A stretch of DNA of 64,000 nt from Rhizophagus irregularis (taxonomy: Eukaryota; Glomeromycota; Glomeromycetes; Glomerales; Glomeraceae), in the NCBI RefSeq assembly GCF_026210795.1, contig NC_089451.1, forward strand, positions 1,782,001 to 1,846,000. Direction: 5' to 3'. The notes beneath the pieces were generated by a model. The model had not been told where the DNA came from and made no database searches. It worked only from the letters and a program-made list of their open reading frames with translations. Each line of letters starts with the position of its first letter. The first letter of the stretch is position 1. Shown here in pieces: positions 12,377 to 23,288 of this stretch. A program made the translations under genes and the position numbers.

Positions 12377-12482
12377 CTGCGTAGTAACTATTCAAAATTC
12401 AAAAAATTTATAAATACGATCCAAGTACTTGTCGAATTTTTTTTTTTAATAAATTTTCTTTCTATATTTTTTTGCGTAAAAA
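12377..12482 (+). promoter_or_regulatory. GST6 core promoter left downstream of the hAT insertion
   Basis: After the right target duplication, only about 25 bp remain before the TATA box TATAAATACGAT at 12409-12416, itself 74 nt before the ATG. The outer promoter words lie 3 kb away on the other side of the transposon. Confidence 0.7.
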
Positions 12483-13224
12483 ATGACTATTAAAGTTTTC
12501 GGACATACTGCATCTACTTATAGTCTTGTAGTACTCCACGTTCTTAAAGAATTAGGATTATCTTATGAACTCATTCAACTAAATAGTTTTGAAGAAATTA
12601 AATCTCCAGAATATTTAGCTACCAAACATCCTTTGTAAGTGAATCATTTTTTTTTTAACTCTTTGAAGTTATGTGCGTTATAGAAGCATTCCGAGTTACT
12701 GACTTGAACTCTCCCTTCTTTTTTTTAATAGCGGAAGAATTCCTTCTCTTAGCGATGACGGATTCCAAATTTACGAATGTAGGGCAATAGCTCGTTATTT
12801 GATAAACAAATATCAAGGAACTAAAACTTCTACCGTTCTTATTCCTTCTGATGTACAAAAAGCCGCTTTGGTAGAACAATTCATTTCAGTAGAAACTTCT
12901 TATTACACTCAACATGTAGGTAAATTGATTTATCAGTTAATATTCAAGAAAATTCATGGTAGTGAACCTGATCTTAAAGTTGCTAACGAGGCTCGCGAAG
13001 AACTTGTGAAGACTTTAGATGTCTATGAAAAATTATTGGAGGGTAAAGATTATTTAACTGGGGAATTCTCTCTAGCTGATCTTCTTCATATTCCATATAC
13101 TTTTTTCGCTATTAACGTTGCTGGCGAAGGAGATTTATGAAATAAACGTCCTAATGTTTCTAGATGGTGGAAAAACATTAGTGAACGTGAATGTTGGAAA
13201 AATATTGTTGCCGATATTCCTTAA
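12483..13224 (+). pseudogene. GST6, Phi-class-like GST with premature stop
   Basis: Exons 12483-12634 and 12732 onward, with a normal intron (GTAAGT to AATAG). Ser11 (FGHTAS), FGRIPSL, ECRAI and FSLAD are intact. At 13138-13140 the Trp codon that all sister copies have in DLWNKRP is TGA, giving a 186-residue product without the last about 28 residues. Beyond the stop the frame continues as NKRPNVSRWWKNISEREC and then diverges to VADIP and a TAA at 13222-13224, so the tail has also drifted. With the transposon in its promoter this copy is probably dead or dying. Confidence 0.88.
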
Positions 13225-13754
13225 TCCGTAATTCTGTCTTGTTTAACAAAATATTCAATATTGAGAGTAATTGTATAGTATAAATATAATCTATAATTTG
13301 TAATGCATATAATAAAAATGATATCCGGAGATGAATGGATGTAGATACCGGATGTCAAAATTAATCGGTCTATAGTTATAAATTGGCATTCGGCAAATTT
13401 TATTACCGATCTTATCCATCTTGTAATATTGATCACAAGACACATAATATATTTGATTGTAACTTTATAAAGAACTATTACTCGTATCAAGGATTTGAAT
13501 ATTATGGAAAGTTCTGGAAGTTCTATATTCACAAATTAATTTATTTATAGCTCCCTCCTTAAAAGTACCTGTGTAAAATAATCAATGTTGTGAATCATCA
13601 TCATACGATATTATAAAAATAATTTTCTTTTTATATACTAATTAAAGATCAAATTTCTTTATAAATACGATCTCAAAAATATCTAGTCGAATTTCAATTT
13701 TTTTTAAAAAAAATTGAAAAATAATAGATAATTTTATTTCCTATTTCGTAAAAA
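13225..13754. other. Spacer between GST6 and GST7
   Basis: A degenerate spacer block (TTCGGCAAATTTTATTACCGA) lies at about 13388, promoter words GTGTAAAATAATCAAT at about 13565 and a TATA box at 13660-13667. The 103-codon minus-strand frame here has no family features. Confidence 0.6.
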
Positions 13755-14498
13755 ATGACTATTACAGTTTTTGGATACTCTGCATCTACTTATAGTCTTG
13801 TAATATTCCATATTCTTAAAGAATTAGGATTATCTTATGAAGTCGTTCAACCAAGTAGTTTCGAAGAAATTAAATCTCCAGATTATTTAGCTACCAAACA
13901 TCCTTTGTAAGAGAATCTTTTTTTTAAAAAAACTTTTTGAAGTTACGTGCGTTATAGAAACATTCCGAGTTACTGACTTGAACTTTCCTTCCTTTTTTTT
14001 AATAGTGGAAGAATTCCTTCTCTCAGCGATGACGGATTCCATATTTACGAATCTCGTGCAATAGCTCGTTATTTGATAAATAAATATCAAGGAACCAAAA
14101 CTTCTACCGTTCTTATTCCTTCTGATGTACAAAAAGCCGCTTTGGTAGATCAATTCATTTCAGTAGAAACTTCTTATTACACTCAACATTTAGGTAAATT
14201 GATTTATCAATTAATATTCAAGAAACGTCATGGTGGTGAACCTGATCTTAAAGCTGTTAACGAGGCTCGCGAAGAACTTGTGAAGACTTTAGACGTTTAT
14301 GAAAAGTTATTGGAGGGTAAAGACTATTTAACCGGGGAATTTACTTTAGCTGATCTTCTTCATATTCCTGCTACTTTTTATGCTATTAACGTTGCTGGTG
14401 AAGGTGATTTATGGAGCAAACGTCCTAATGTTTCTAGATGGTGGAAGAACATTAGTGAACGTGAATGCTGGAAAACACTATCAGTGAATATAAATTAG
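13755..14498 (+). CDS. GST7, Phi-class-like glutathione S-transferase (2 exons, 214 aa)
   Basis: Exons 13755-13906 and 14006-14498; intron 13907-14005 (GTAAGA to AATAG). Start MTITVFGYSAS with Ser11; FGRIPSL and ESRAI, the classical Phi form, follow; then FTLADLLHIP. A one-base deletion relative to sister copies after the terminal CWK changes the last residues to TLSVNIN and ends two codons earlier. Because only the extreme tail is affected the enzyme may still fold. TATA at 13660-13667. Confidence 0.88.
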
Positions 14499-15161
14499 CG
14501 TAATATACATATTTTTATTACTGATAAATTGTGATATTGTTTATTCTTCATTTATGTATATTATACTCTATTTTATAAGCTGTAAGCAATAGAGTATGTT
14601 AATGTATCTTTACTTCAAATAAATAATTTTTAACCGATACAAGAAAATCCTATAATTCTATAATTTGTAATGTATGTAATATTGTATTTAAAGTTTTCGG
14701 ACTTTATTGCTTATTTGCGTAATATTGAAAGTATGATCTGCATTTAGCCGTACGATAATTTTGTCTAAATTTAGTTAATAAATAATTTAACTACCAACGC
14801 ACAATCGACATACGGGCATTTGACAAAATTTTTACCGATTCTCGGAAGCAAAATTTTTCCGGGTGGTTTTGATATGATTATGTAATATTGATCATAAGAC
14901 ACATTTGTTACATGATCGTAACTTTATAAGGCATTTTAAGACTGTATAATATTGATTATGGAATTTCTAGAAGTTCTAGTAATTTGTTTAATGGTGTAAG
15001 ATAATCATAACGAGATTGATTTCAAATCAAAAAATAATTTTACTTTAAGCCGAATTTATACTAATTGAAGAATTAAAATTTCTTTTATAAATACGATCTC
15101 AAAATACATTGTCAAATTTTAATTAATTAATTTTAAATTATTTTTCTTTTTTTCGTAAAAA
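14499..15161. other. Spacer between GST7 and GST8
   Basis: A 3' AAATAAATAATTTTTAA signal at about 14617, spacer block at about 14795-14830 followed by CTCGGAAGCAAAATTTTTCC, and TATA at 15086-15093. No gene. Confidence 0.6.
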
Positions 15162-15918
15162 ATGACTATTACAGTTCATGGACATTCCGCATCTGATTCT
15201 AGTCATTTAGTACTCCACGTTCTTAAAGAATTAGGATTATCTTATGAATTCGTTCAGCCAAATAGTTTTGAAGAAATTAAAACTCCAGAGTATTTAGCTA
15301 CCAAACATCCTTTGTAAGTGAAAAATATTTTTTTTTATTCTTTAAGGTTTACGTGCGTTATAGAAACATCACGAGTTACTGATTTGAACTTTCTTTCTTT
15401 ACTTTAATAGCGGGAGAATTCCTTCTCTCAGCGATGACGGATTCCATATTTACGAATCTCGTGCAATAGCTCGTTATTTGATAAATAAATATCAAGGAAC
15501 CAAAACTTCTACCGTTCTTATTCCTTCTGATGTACAAAAAGCCGCTTTGGTAGAACAATTTATTTCAGTAGAGACCTCTTATTATTCTCAACCTTTAGGC
15601 GATTTGGTTTATCAATTAATATTCAAGAAACTTCATGGTGGTGAACCTGATCTTAAAATCGCTAACGAAGCTCGCGAAGAACTTAAGAAGACTTTAGATG
15701 TTTATGAAAAATTATTGGAGGGTAAAGACTATTTAACCGGAGAATTTACTTTAGCTGATCTTCTTCATATTCCTGCTACTTTTTATGCTATTAACGTTGC
15801 TGATGAAGGTGAATTATGGAATAAACATCCTAATGTTTCTAGATGGTGGAAGAACATTAGTGAACGTGAATGTTGGAAAAATATTGTCACTGAATATAAA
15901 TTATTAGAACCGATATAA
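15162..15918 (+). CDS. GST8, Phi-class-like glutathione S-transferase (2 exons, 219 aa)
   Basis: Exons 15162-15313 and 15411-15918; intron 15314-15410 (GTAAGT to AATAG). Start MTITVHGHSAS with Ser11, then DSSHLVLH, so two further serines and a histidine flank the active site. FGRIPSL, ESRAI and FTLAD are intact; the end is KLLEPI. TATA 76 nt upstream. The stop is followed by a T-run then an A-run, ATTTTTTTTAAAAAAAATTT, also seen after GST9, GST11 and GST13. Confidence 0.92.
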
Positions 15919-16281
15919 TATTTTTTTTAAAAAAAATTTGATAAGTAGCTTATTCTTGTGTAGATTATACCGAGTAAGCAATAGCGCAATATATTTCTTA
16001 TATTTCAAATAAATTTATATTATTATTAGACTTATCACAACTATATGAATTGTATTATGCCGATTGTTTCATCTGATATTCGTCATTATCCAATGAAGTA
16101 TTACTGAATTTACCTTAATATGGATAATTGACACACGGGCATTTGGCAAAATTTGTTACCGATTCTCGGAAGCAAATTTTTCCGGGTGTCTTGATGTGAT
16201 TATGTAATATTGATCACAAGAATTTCTTTATAAATACGATCTCCAAACGGATTTTAATTTTTAAGGCTTTCTAGCAAAAAA
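15919..16281. other. Short spacer with truncated GST9 promoter
   Basis: It contains the GST8 3' end (AAATAAATTT near 16005), a spacer block at about 16135-16200, and then a sudden join of ATTGATCACAAG to AATTTCTTTATAAATACGATC. In GST8 the first string is followed by several hundred bases of promoter, so about 250 bp including the upstream promoter words have been lost here. TATA at 16229-16236, 53 nt before the ATG. Confidence 0.65.
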
Positions 16282-17032
16282 ATGACTATTACAGTTTTCG
16301 GTCACCCTGCATCTACCTGTACCCTTGTAGTATTACATAGTCTTAAAGAATTAGGATTATCTTATGAAGTCGTTCAACCAAGTAGTTTCGAAGAAATTAA
16401 AACTCCAGAATATATAGCTACCAAACATCCTTTGTGAGTGGAATAAAATTTTTTTATTTCTTTTAAGTGCGTTATAGAAACATCACAAGTTACTGATTTG
16501 AATTTTCCTTCTTTTTTTTAATAGCGGAAGAATTCCTTCTCTCAGCGATGACGGATTCCATATTTACGAATCTCGTGCAATAATTCGTTATTTGATAAAT
16601 AAATATCAAGGAACCAAAACTTCTACCATCCTTATTCCTTCTGACGTACATAAAGCCGCTTTGGTAGATCAATTTATTTCTGTAGAAACCTCTTATTATA
16701 GTCCACATTTAAGTAAATTGGTCTATCAATTAGTATTCAAGAAACATCATGGTGGTGAACCTGATCTTAAAATTGTTAACGAAGCTCGTGATGAAATTGG
16801 TAAAACTTTAGATGTTTATGAAAAATTATTGGAGGGTAAAGATTATTTAACTGGGGAATTTTCTTTAGCTGATCTTCTTCATATTCCTTATGCTTTTTAT
16901 GTTTTTAAAATCGGTGAAGGTGATTTATGGAATAAACGTCCTAATGTTTCTAGATGGTGGAAGAACCTTAGCGAACGTGAATGTTGGAAAAATATTGTTA
17001 CTGAATATAAATTATTGGAACTAGAACAGTAA
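16282..17032 (+). CDS. GST9, Phi-class-like glutathione S-transferase (2 exons, 219 aa)
   Basis: Exons 16282-16433 and 16525-17032; intron 16434-16524 (GTGAGT to AATAG). The N-terminus FGHPASTCTLVVL is the closest in the array to the plant Phi signature FGHPAST, with Ser11, and a cysteine at 13. ESRAI then IRYL, FSLADLLHIP and KLLELEQ end. Its coding region is intact, but its promoter is reduced to the TATA core. Confidence 0.92.
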
Positions 17033-18246
17033 TAATATTTTTTTTTTTAAAAAAAAAAATTTTTTTGATAAGTAGCTTATTCTTGTGTAGATTATACTGT
17101 GTAAGCAATTGCGTATTTTAATCAAATAAATTTAATTTTTAAATAACTCTATATCGCATGATCGATATTCCCAAAGTATTATTAATAATCTACGTCAATT
17201 CGACATTTTAGAATTTACCTTATAATCCCCTGTACCTTCATGAAAATTGCGAGTGATTAGCTGAGTTTATACTCATATAGATAGCCAGAAAATTTCTAAT
17301 TTTTAGTTTAAAATAGTTAATCACATGTTAAATTTAATGAGTAACACGCTCTAGGGGATTACCCATTTATTTCCTGGGAAGGGAAACCCTATTATTTCCA
17401 ACTCCCCATGAAATAAATAATATATAACCACCGCCAACGCATAATCGAGTTGTCGCCAAAATTTGCTATTGAAGAAATTTTGTGATTTGGGTGACCATGT
17501 GACTTGATATTAACAGTTAAGTTATAAGGCGTAATTAATTAATTTGGGAACAAGTTTACAAGTCATATCGTAACCGGAATAGAGAATAGTCCATACAATA
17601 AAGTATTTATTTTAGATATATTTTTTTTGATAGTCTATGTATTATGCTATATTGGTCACAGGACCGAATGATTGGATGAAAATGGGTCACGTAGTGGCCA
17701 TTTTTACCAATCAATGAAGGGCCCTGTGACCACATTCAAATAAAAAGTTGATCATGCATTAATTATAACATATTTAACACTAATTTTTAATCTACTTTAT
17801 AAGCTTTATTTAAATTTTCCTATAAAATATTCATTACACCATATTTTTTTACTCCACTTTATTATATCAATCATGACTATGAAAACCTGCATTGGGCTGA
17901 ACGATAAGAAATACTTATTTTGTTTGAGAATTTTTTAATCCAATAACTTACCTTTCAGACCGGAAACCGGACGAATGGATAAATTATCCAAATCCATATA
18001 AATTATCCAAATCTAGATAAAAAAAAAGGCATACTGCATAAAATAATTAAAATAATTACGCAATGCTGTATATCATAAAAAATTGCTTTTTCTTTTGGAT
18101 CGGAAATTACATACTAATTAAAATACCAAATTTCTTTATAAATACAATCTCGAAAGTACCTTATCGAATTTCAATTAAATATTTTTCTTTTTTTAATTGA
18201 AAAAAAAATTTCTTTTCTCTTTTTTTCCTCGTAAAAAAAACTCGTA
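17033..18246. other. Spacer between GST9 and GST10
   Basis: A long T/A palindromic tract follows the stop. A spacer block lies at about 17432-17465, a hairpin at 17653-17732, then doubled promoter words (CCAAATCCATATAAATTATCCAAATCTAG, at about 17988-18016) and TATA at 18137-18144. No gene. Confidence 0.6.
17653..17732. repeat. 80-bp hairpin, possible miniature inverted-repeat element
   Basis: TGGTCACAGG at the left pairs with CCTGTGACCA at the right, and GATTGG with CCAATC inside, so most of the 80 bases fold into one stem with a short GTCACGTAGT loop. GC content is above the surroundings. No clear target duplication. Confidence 0.6.
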
Positions 18247-18984
18247 ATGACTATTACAGTTTACGGACACTCCGCATCTACTTTTACTAGTGCAATATTC
18301 CATACTCTTAAAGAATTAGGATTACCTTATGAATACAAGCAAAAAAATTCCGAAGACATTAAATCTCCAGAATATATAGCTACCAAACATCCTTTGTAAG
18401 TGAAAAGAATTTTTTCTTTCTCTGAAATTATATGCGTCGCAAAATATTAAGAGTTACTGATTTGATCTTTCCCTCTTTTTTTTAATAGCGGAAGAGTTCC
18501 TTTTCTCGACGATGACGGATTCCAAATTTACGAATCTCGTGCAATAGCTCGTTATTTGGTAAATAAATATCAAGGAACCAAAACTTCCACCGTTCTTATT
18601 CCTTCTGATGTACATAAAGCCGCTTTGGTAGAACAATTTATTTCAGTAGAGACTTCTTATTATACTCATCCTCTTATTAAAATGCTTTCGCAATTAATCT
18701 TGGCGAAAAGTCAAGGCAAAGAACCTGATCTTAAAATTGTTAACGAAAATCGCGAAGACTTTAGATATTTATGAAAAATTATTGGAGGGTAAAGATTATT
18801 TAGCTGGAGAATTTTCTTTAGCTGATCTTCTTCATATTCCTTATACTTTTTATGCTATTAATATTGCTGGTGAAAGTGAATTATGGATAAACGCCCTAAC
18901 GTTCTTAGGTGGTGGAAGAATATTGGTGAACGTGAATGTTGGAAAAATATTGTCACTGAATATAAACTAGATGATGTTGTTTAA
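18247..18984 (+). pseudogene. GST10, Phi-class-like GST broken by two deletions
   Basis: Exon 1 18247-18395 and intron 18396-18488 are normal; start MTITVYGHSAS with Ser11. Exon 2 begins well (FGRVPFL, ESRAI) but an 11-nt deletion at about 18757, between two GAAGA words, shifts the frame into a TGA at 18772. A second, 1-nt deletion at about 18887 (TTATGGATAAACG for TTATGGAATAAACG) brings the total to 12, so the final part, CWKNIVTEYKLDDVV, returns to the original frame. The 3' end matches GST3. Confidence 0.9.
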
Positions 18985-20321
18985 AATATTTGGTTGTAAT
19001 GTATTTTAAGTTGTAAGGAATAGGCTAGTACCGGGACGATGATTTTATGATGCAATAAATTATCAATTGTGTATACAATAAAAGCAAAATATGCATTTTT
19101 AAGTACATATGATTTTTACAATTATGCGCAAATTACGCGCCAAAATCTGAAATTATGTAAAATTATGCACAGTTTATTATAGTAAAAAACTCATCAAAAT
19201 TTTATTTAAAAAGTTGATTTTAAATCCTACCACCATTAAAATACATCATACTTAACCTTTTAAGAGAATCTTTAGAAAGATTTTTAAATTTGTTATAAGC
19301 CACTTCAAATGTCATTCGGAAAATAGCATAAAATTCATTTATATCAAACCGGCTGAGTAATTAAATTTTCCAAGAGTCTGTTGAATTCCTATAAGTTTCA
19401 ACATAAGCAGTAAGATGCCGAAGTCATAACTCAACAAGTGGGAAAACTGGTTTCTTTAATTGTTGAAAAAAATCAAGATCTTGAATAAATTCGTTAGCAA
19501 TTTCACTCACTTGACTCCAAACGTTGGATACTAAATGACTGAGCTTCAACATAGGCAATTGGATTCCTGCATATAAACAAGCCGTGGAGAAACGTGGGGA
19601 TGATATACCTAATGATATACTAGCAAGTTTGGATATATAAACAAATTAGAAGAGTTATTTCAACATACGATCATATTATATAGCAGGTAAGGGTAATTAT
19701 TTTTCAAAATAAAAATTTACGTACCTTGTATACAAGAAACCACTTAGAAGATAACGGTTCAGTTTCAGCAAGTATTATCACATGGAAAAAGCGGATCAAA
19801 ATAATGGAAGAGGGATTTCGTGCACGTTACAAGAAGGACAGTAAGTTCATAAGAGAATATGCCAGTTACGTAAGCAGATTATGACAAGAAGAGAACCATG
19901 AATATGTAAGAAATACCGCCGTGATGTTATTTTTCCAGATGAAGAAGCATAACATTAGAATGGCGAGACACATGCTAATAAAAAATCCTTCTCGAGAGTG
20001 TTGAAAATTTATGCAAATTATACTACGAGTTATCAAAAGAACGACATTAGTAGGGCTATAGAGGATGCGGTCAAAACCGAGAATATTTGAAAAATCGTAA
20101 CCTCCTCAAGCACATACTCATTGTCTATTGCTCCGATCCAATATAAATCCGGAGTAGAGATCAACAGCTCGGAATATTTTGCTGTGTACCCTTGTGCGAC
20201 AAAATAGATGATCTGTGCAACAGCTGGGTATTTTTTCCGCAAATAAAATTTTTTACCCTTGTCCTCACATACGTTAGTCTGCACCAATAAAACTTCGCAA
20301 AAAATACTATATAAACCGAAA
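18985..20321. other. Unrecognised relic sequence between GST10 and the Crinkler fossil
   Basis: Left edge of the 10-kb foreign block. On minus at about 19250-19600 a coding-like stretch with EIANEFIQDLDFFQQLKKP and DINEFYAIFRMTFEVAYNK can be read with stops between pieces; I do not recognise it. On plus at about 19700-20040 another decayed coding-like stretch (RARYKKDSKFIREYASYV) is followed by stops. GC content is higher than in the GST spacers from about 19,700 on. Confidence 0.4.
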
Positions 20322-21745
20322 ATGTCCATCACGTTACTCTGTCTCGTCAAAGGAACACACTCGCAAATGCTTTCCCTGTCCGCATAGATAAAAATAGTCT
20401 TGTTAATGAGTTAAAAAAAGTTATCAAGGCGGAAATCCCACAAACTTTCGCTAATGTAGACGTCAAAGACATTAAGCTATGGAAGGTGGAAATTCCTTTG
20501 AGTAATTTCTCACTCGAGGAGAATGAAGAGCTGTTGGCATAAATAATATTGGAGATTACTGGTCTGAGAAACCGCCTAAGAAGAATATTCACGTCATAGT
20601 CGAACCACTCGTGTCGACCACCACTTCAGCTTCGAACGAGATATTGGAATTAAAGGAACAACGTGCCTCATTACAGGCATTACTCAACATGGTATGTATT
20701 TTTTCCTTACCTGAAATAAACGAATTTTCCGAGATGGCCTGTCCCGAAAAAATTTTACTAACTCGGTTGTTGTTTTACAGCATTCGACGTTGCCGTTAGT
20801 CCGAAACGAACGAAGGCTTCAAGTGGACCGTAAACATCGATGACGCAGTCCTCGAAGGCCTCAAAGAGTATATTCGTGAAATGGATAAACCACCAGCACT
20901 TGAAAATGATGGAGCGGTGCTAAACTTCATAAGCAGCGGGGAGAGATATTCACCTCAGAACGATCAAAACCTCTGCAAAATGCTCCGGCTATTCGTAATA
21001 AATAACAGCTTCAAGTTTTTGAGACTCCTCAAAGCTCTTCAACGAATGGATCTTACCGAAAGTGTGTGAGCTCTATGGACTTAGTGATGATCCGAATCCT
21101 AGCATTGACGTGTATCCCGTTTTTCACTGTGGCTATGTCGACTTCAAAGATGAAAGTCTCAATCAGTTGTTAAGCATCTAATGGCCGAATCGGAACTTCG
21201 CCAAAAAACCACCCCACTTGATTTTGCGTATGAAGCAACGAAATCCATTTATTCATACTGTTATCTGGCCAGCGGGGTATCGTTCTACGAAAAAAATTTC
21301 AAAATTATACCGGAAAAACTCATCACAGGTCACAACGGGCAAGGAAATCTCGATTATGCAATAGAATGTCGTTCGATTAATAGGATCGTTGGTTTAGTCG
21401 AAGTTAAAAAGGATGACTTTAAGCAGGGATTCGCACAGATGGAATCATCATTAAACGCAAAGTGAATGAAATAGACGATTCTTACGGTTTGGACAAAGTA
21501 TGAGATTGTGACGGATGCGGAAAATGATACTTTATGAAGTGTAGGCTAGATGAGCCATCGTTTAAGTTGTCAGAACCACCATTGTATGCAAAGATGAGAA
21601 TTTACAGGCTAAGGTCCTCGGGTATATTGTATGGTTATTGGAGGAAGCACAGAAGCCGGTGGAAGCTTCACGAGGAATCGAGAGTAATAAAAAACATAGG
21701 TCATCGAGCAGTCTTGCGGAAAAATCCGACATTGTAGATAGTTCT
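20322..21745 (+). pseudogene. Crinkler (CRN) family gene fossil, nuclease-like C-terminal domain
   Basis: A fossil of a Crinkler-family gene. The front part (about 20322-20540) matches the ubiquitin-like Crinkler header, with the recognisable words NAFPVRIDKN and DIKLWKVEIPL. A middle segment (about 20590-21180) contains a plausible GTATGT to TTTACAG intron. The rear (about 21181-21745) resembles the PD-(D/E)xK-like domain common in these proteins, with GNLDYAIE, VEVKKDDFKQGFAQ and further on VLGYIVWLLEEAQKPVE-like sequence. The gene is broken, with roughly half a dozen or more breaks, and cannot be functional. Codon use and GC are richer than in neighbours. Age: moderate, since the words are still easy to read. 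Confidence 0.8.
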
Positions 21746-21922
21746 TAGCGTAGTAAATCATCATATAATATGGACAAAGTCTTGATCATGTATTTTATTT
21801 TTCGCATGTATTACGGTCAACGTCTAATATGTATTTATTTTTTTTATCTCTGTATTAATAAAGTAAGTCTTTACATTCGCAATATAATTAAATAATTCCA
21901 TCGTGAAAAAATATTACTATTT

Positions 21923-22186
21923 ATGTCATCAGAGCTTGAATTATTGAGATAGCGCATCACTGAGCTTGAGGCAGAGAATGCTCAGAATATGGAGTTGGAG
22001 TGGAGGGCAGAACCGAAAATTTTAGACGTGATGGAGTGGCTTTTAAGTCTATAAACGAAGTAGAAAAATTAAGGCATGATATCGATGAGCTTTAAAAGAA
22101 TCAGAATCTAAGAAAAATCGCAAATTCCAGACTAGATGCATCCAGAATTCTAAGGAAATTCTTAATGAAGAACCTATGATCAAATA
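21923..22186 (+). pseudogene. Fragment of a coiled-coil gene
   Basis: It starts MSSELELLR, then a stop, then RITELEAENAQNMELEW, a heptad-like leucine pattern of a coiled coil; further stops follow in every frame. It is a small remnant, family not identified. It lies just before the endonuclease-like fragment and may be the N-terminal part of the same dead gene. Confidence 0.45.
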
Positions 22187-22198
22187 TCGGCATCTTTT

Positions 22199-22483
22199 TT
22201 GAATGGATTAGAGCTTGATGCCTTCTTCCAAAGATATCGAATTGCATGGGAAGTACAAGGTGCTCAGCATCTGTTTCATGGCACTAGCTGGTATAAGGAT
22301 GTCAAAAAACTCGAAGACATTTTTAATCGTGATCAGCAAAAAAGATGCATATGCCAAAATAATAGAATTTTCCTTCTTAAGGCATGGTATGATGAAAAAG
22401 TGGAAATCGTTATTCCTAAAAGGATACAAAAATTAAGGAGTTCGTTAATCAAGCACCTTCAAAGTTCGATTTCCTATCATTAA
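22199..22483 (+). pseudogene. Fragment resembling a Vsr-like (PD-(D/E)xK fold) endonuclease domain
   Basis: A 94-codon open stretch: LDAFFQRYRIAWEVQGAQH resembles the Vsr-type core (an LD, then I/A-x-E-V-Q-G-x-QH), followed by WYKDVKKLEDIFNRDQQKR, a CICQNN word, and WYDEKVEIVIPKRIQKL. This domain pattern recurs in Glomeromycotina hypothetical proteins as I recall it, usually with an upstream zinc-binding part, which is missing here. No good start codon context and no upstream exon are seen, so a fragment is the best call. Confidence 0.5.
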
Positions 22484-22494
22484 TAACTTATAAT

Positions 22495-23288
22495 ATGTGT
22501 AAATTTACGTTTAAATATCGCAAAGCTGCCACTGTCATACGTAATTCACTGCGCCTATACACAAATATGATGCAATACAGACGTAAAAATGTCCAAAGGT
22601 TGGATCTTTCTCTTGAGTGCGTACAAGTGGTTAGGAAATCTAAGAGGAAAATGGCAGAAAAAGTTGATTACGGAATTCGTGGTGCCCTTCAAGGAATGAG
22701 GGTACAGAAAAAAATGCTTGGACGAAATTCAACGACCATTTTTATGTAGAAAGGACGGAATAATGACTCCCTTCGGTCCTACGGGGAGGAAGGTAGAACT
22801 ATACAAATTCCAATCGGTCATAATCATCACAATTTGGGATGCATGGAGTCTTCTTTGGACTTATGTCCGAGACGGGCTTCGAAAAAGATGATGTTAAAGG
22901 AATAAATAAATTATATAATGAGAAGCCTGGAACTGTTGGCGGAAAGCATAATGATTATACAGCCGGTTCAAATTCTGCGCCCATCAACGGTCAACGTGAC
23001 ATTTTCTCCGCATCAAATATTATCAAACCGGAAAGGAACAGTGATACGATGCATGTTTGGTGCAATTTGGGGAATTGTGCGGAGTCGGTACCCTTCGAAG
23101 CGATGCGTGGGAATCCCAACCCCTCAGAAAACATGTCGAACCTGTCGTCTTGTACACGCATACCCTCGCCTTACCCAGGAAGAAGAATTAGTTAGAATTG
23201 ATAGCCAAAGAACCATGTTGCAAGTGCACGTATGTAATGGAAAAGATGCTTCACAACAGAGTTTCAATGATACTCCATATCAATATTA
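22495..23288 (+). pseudogene. Decayed coding sequence of unknown family
   Basis: Overlapping partial frames, such as KYRKAATVIRNSLRLYTNM, RPSTVNVTFSPHQIL and TCRTCRLVHAYPRLTQEEE, suggest a former coding region with at least one CxxC pair. Frames change several times and no start-to-stop gene can be drawn. Family not recognised. Confidence 0.35.
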
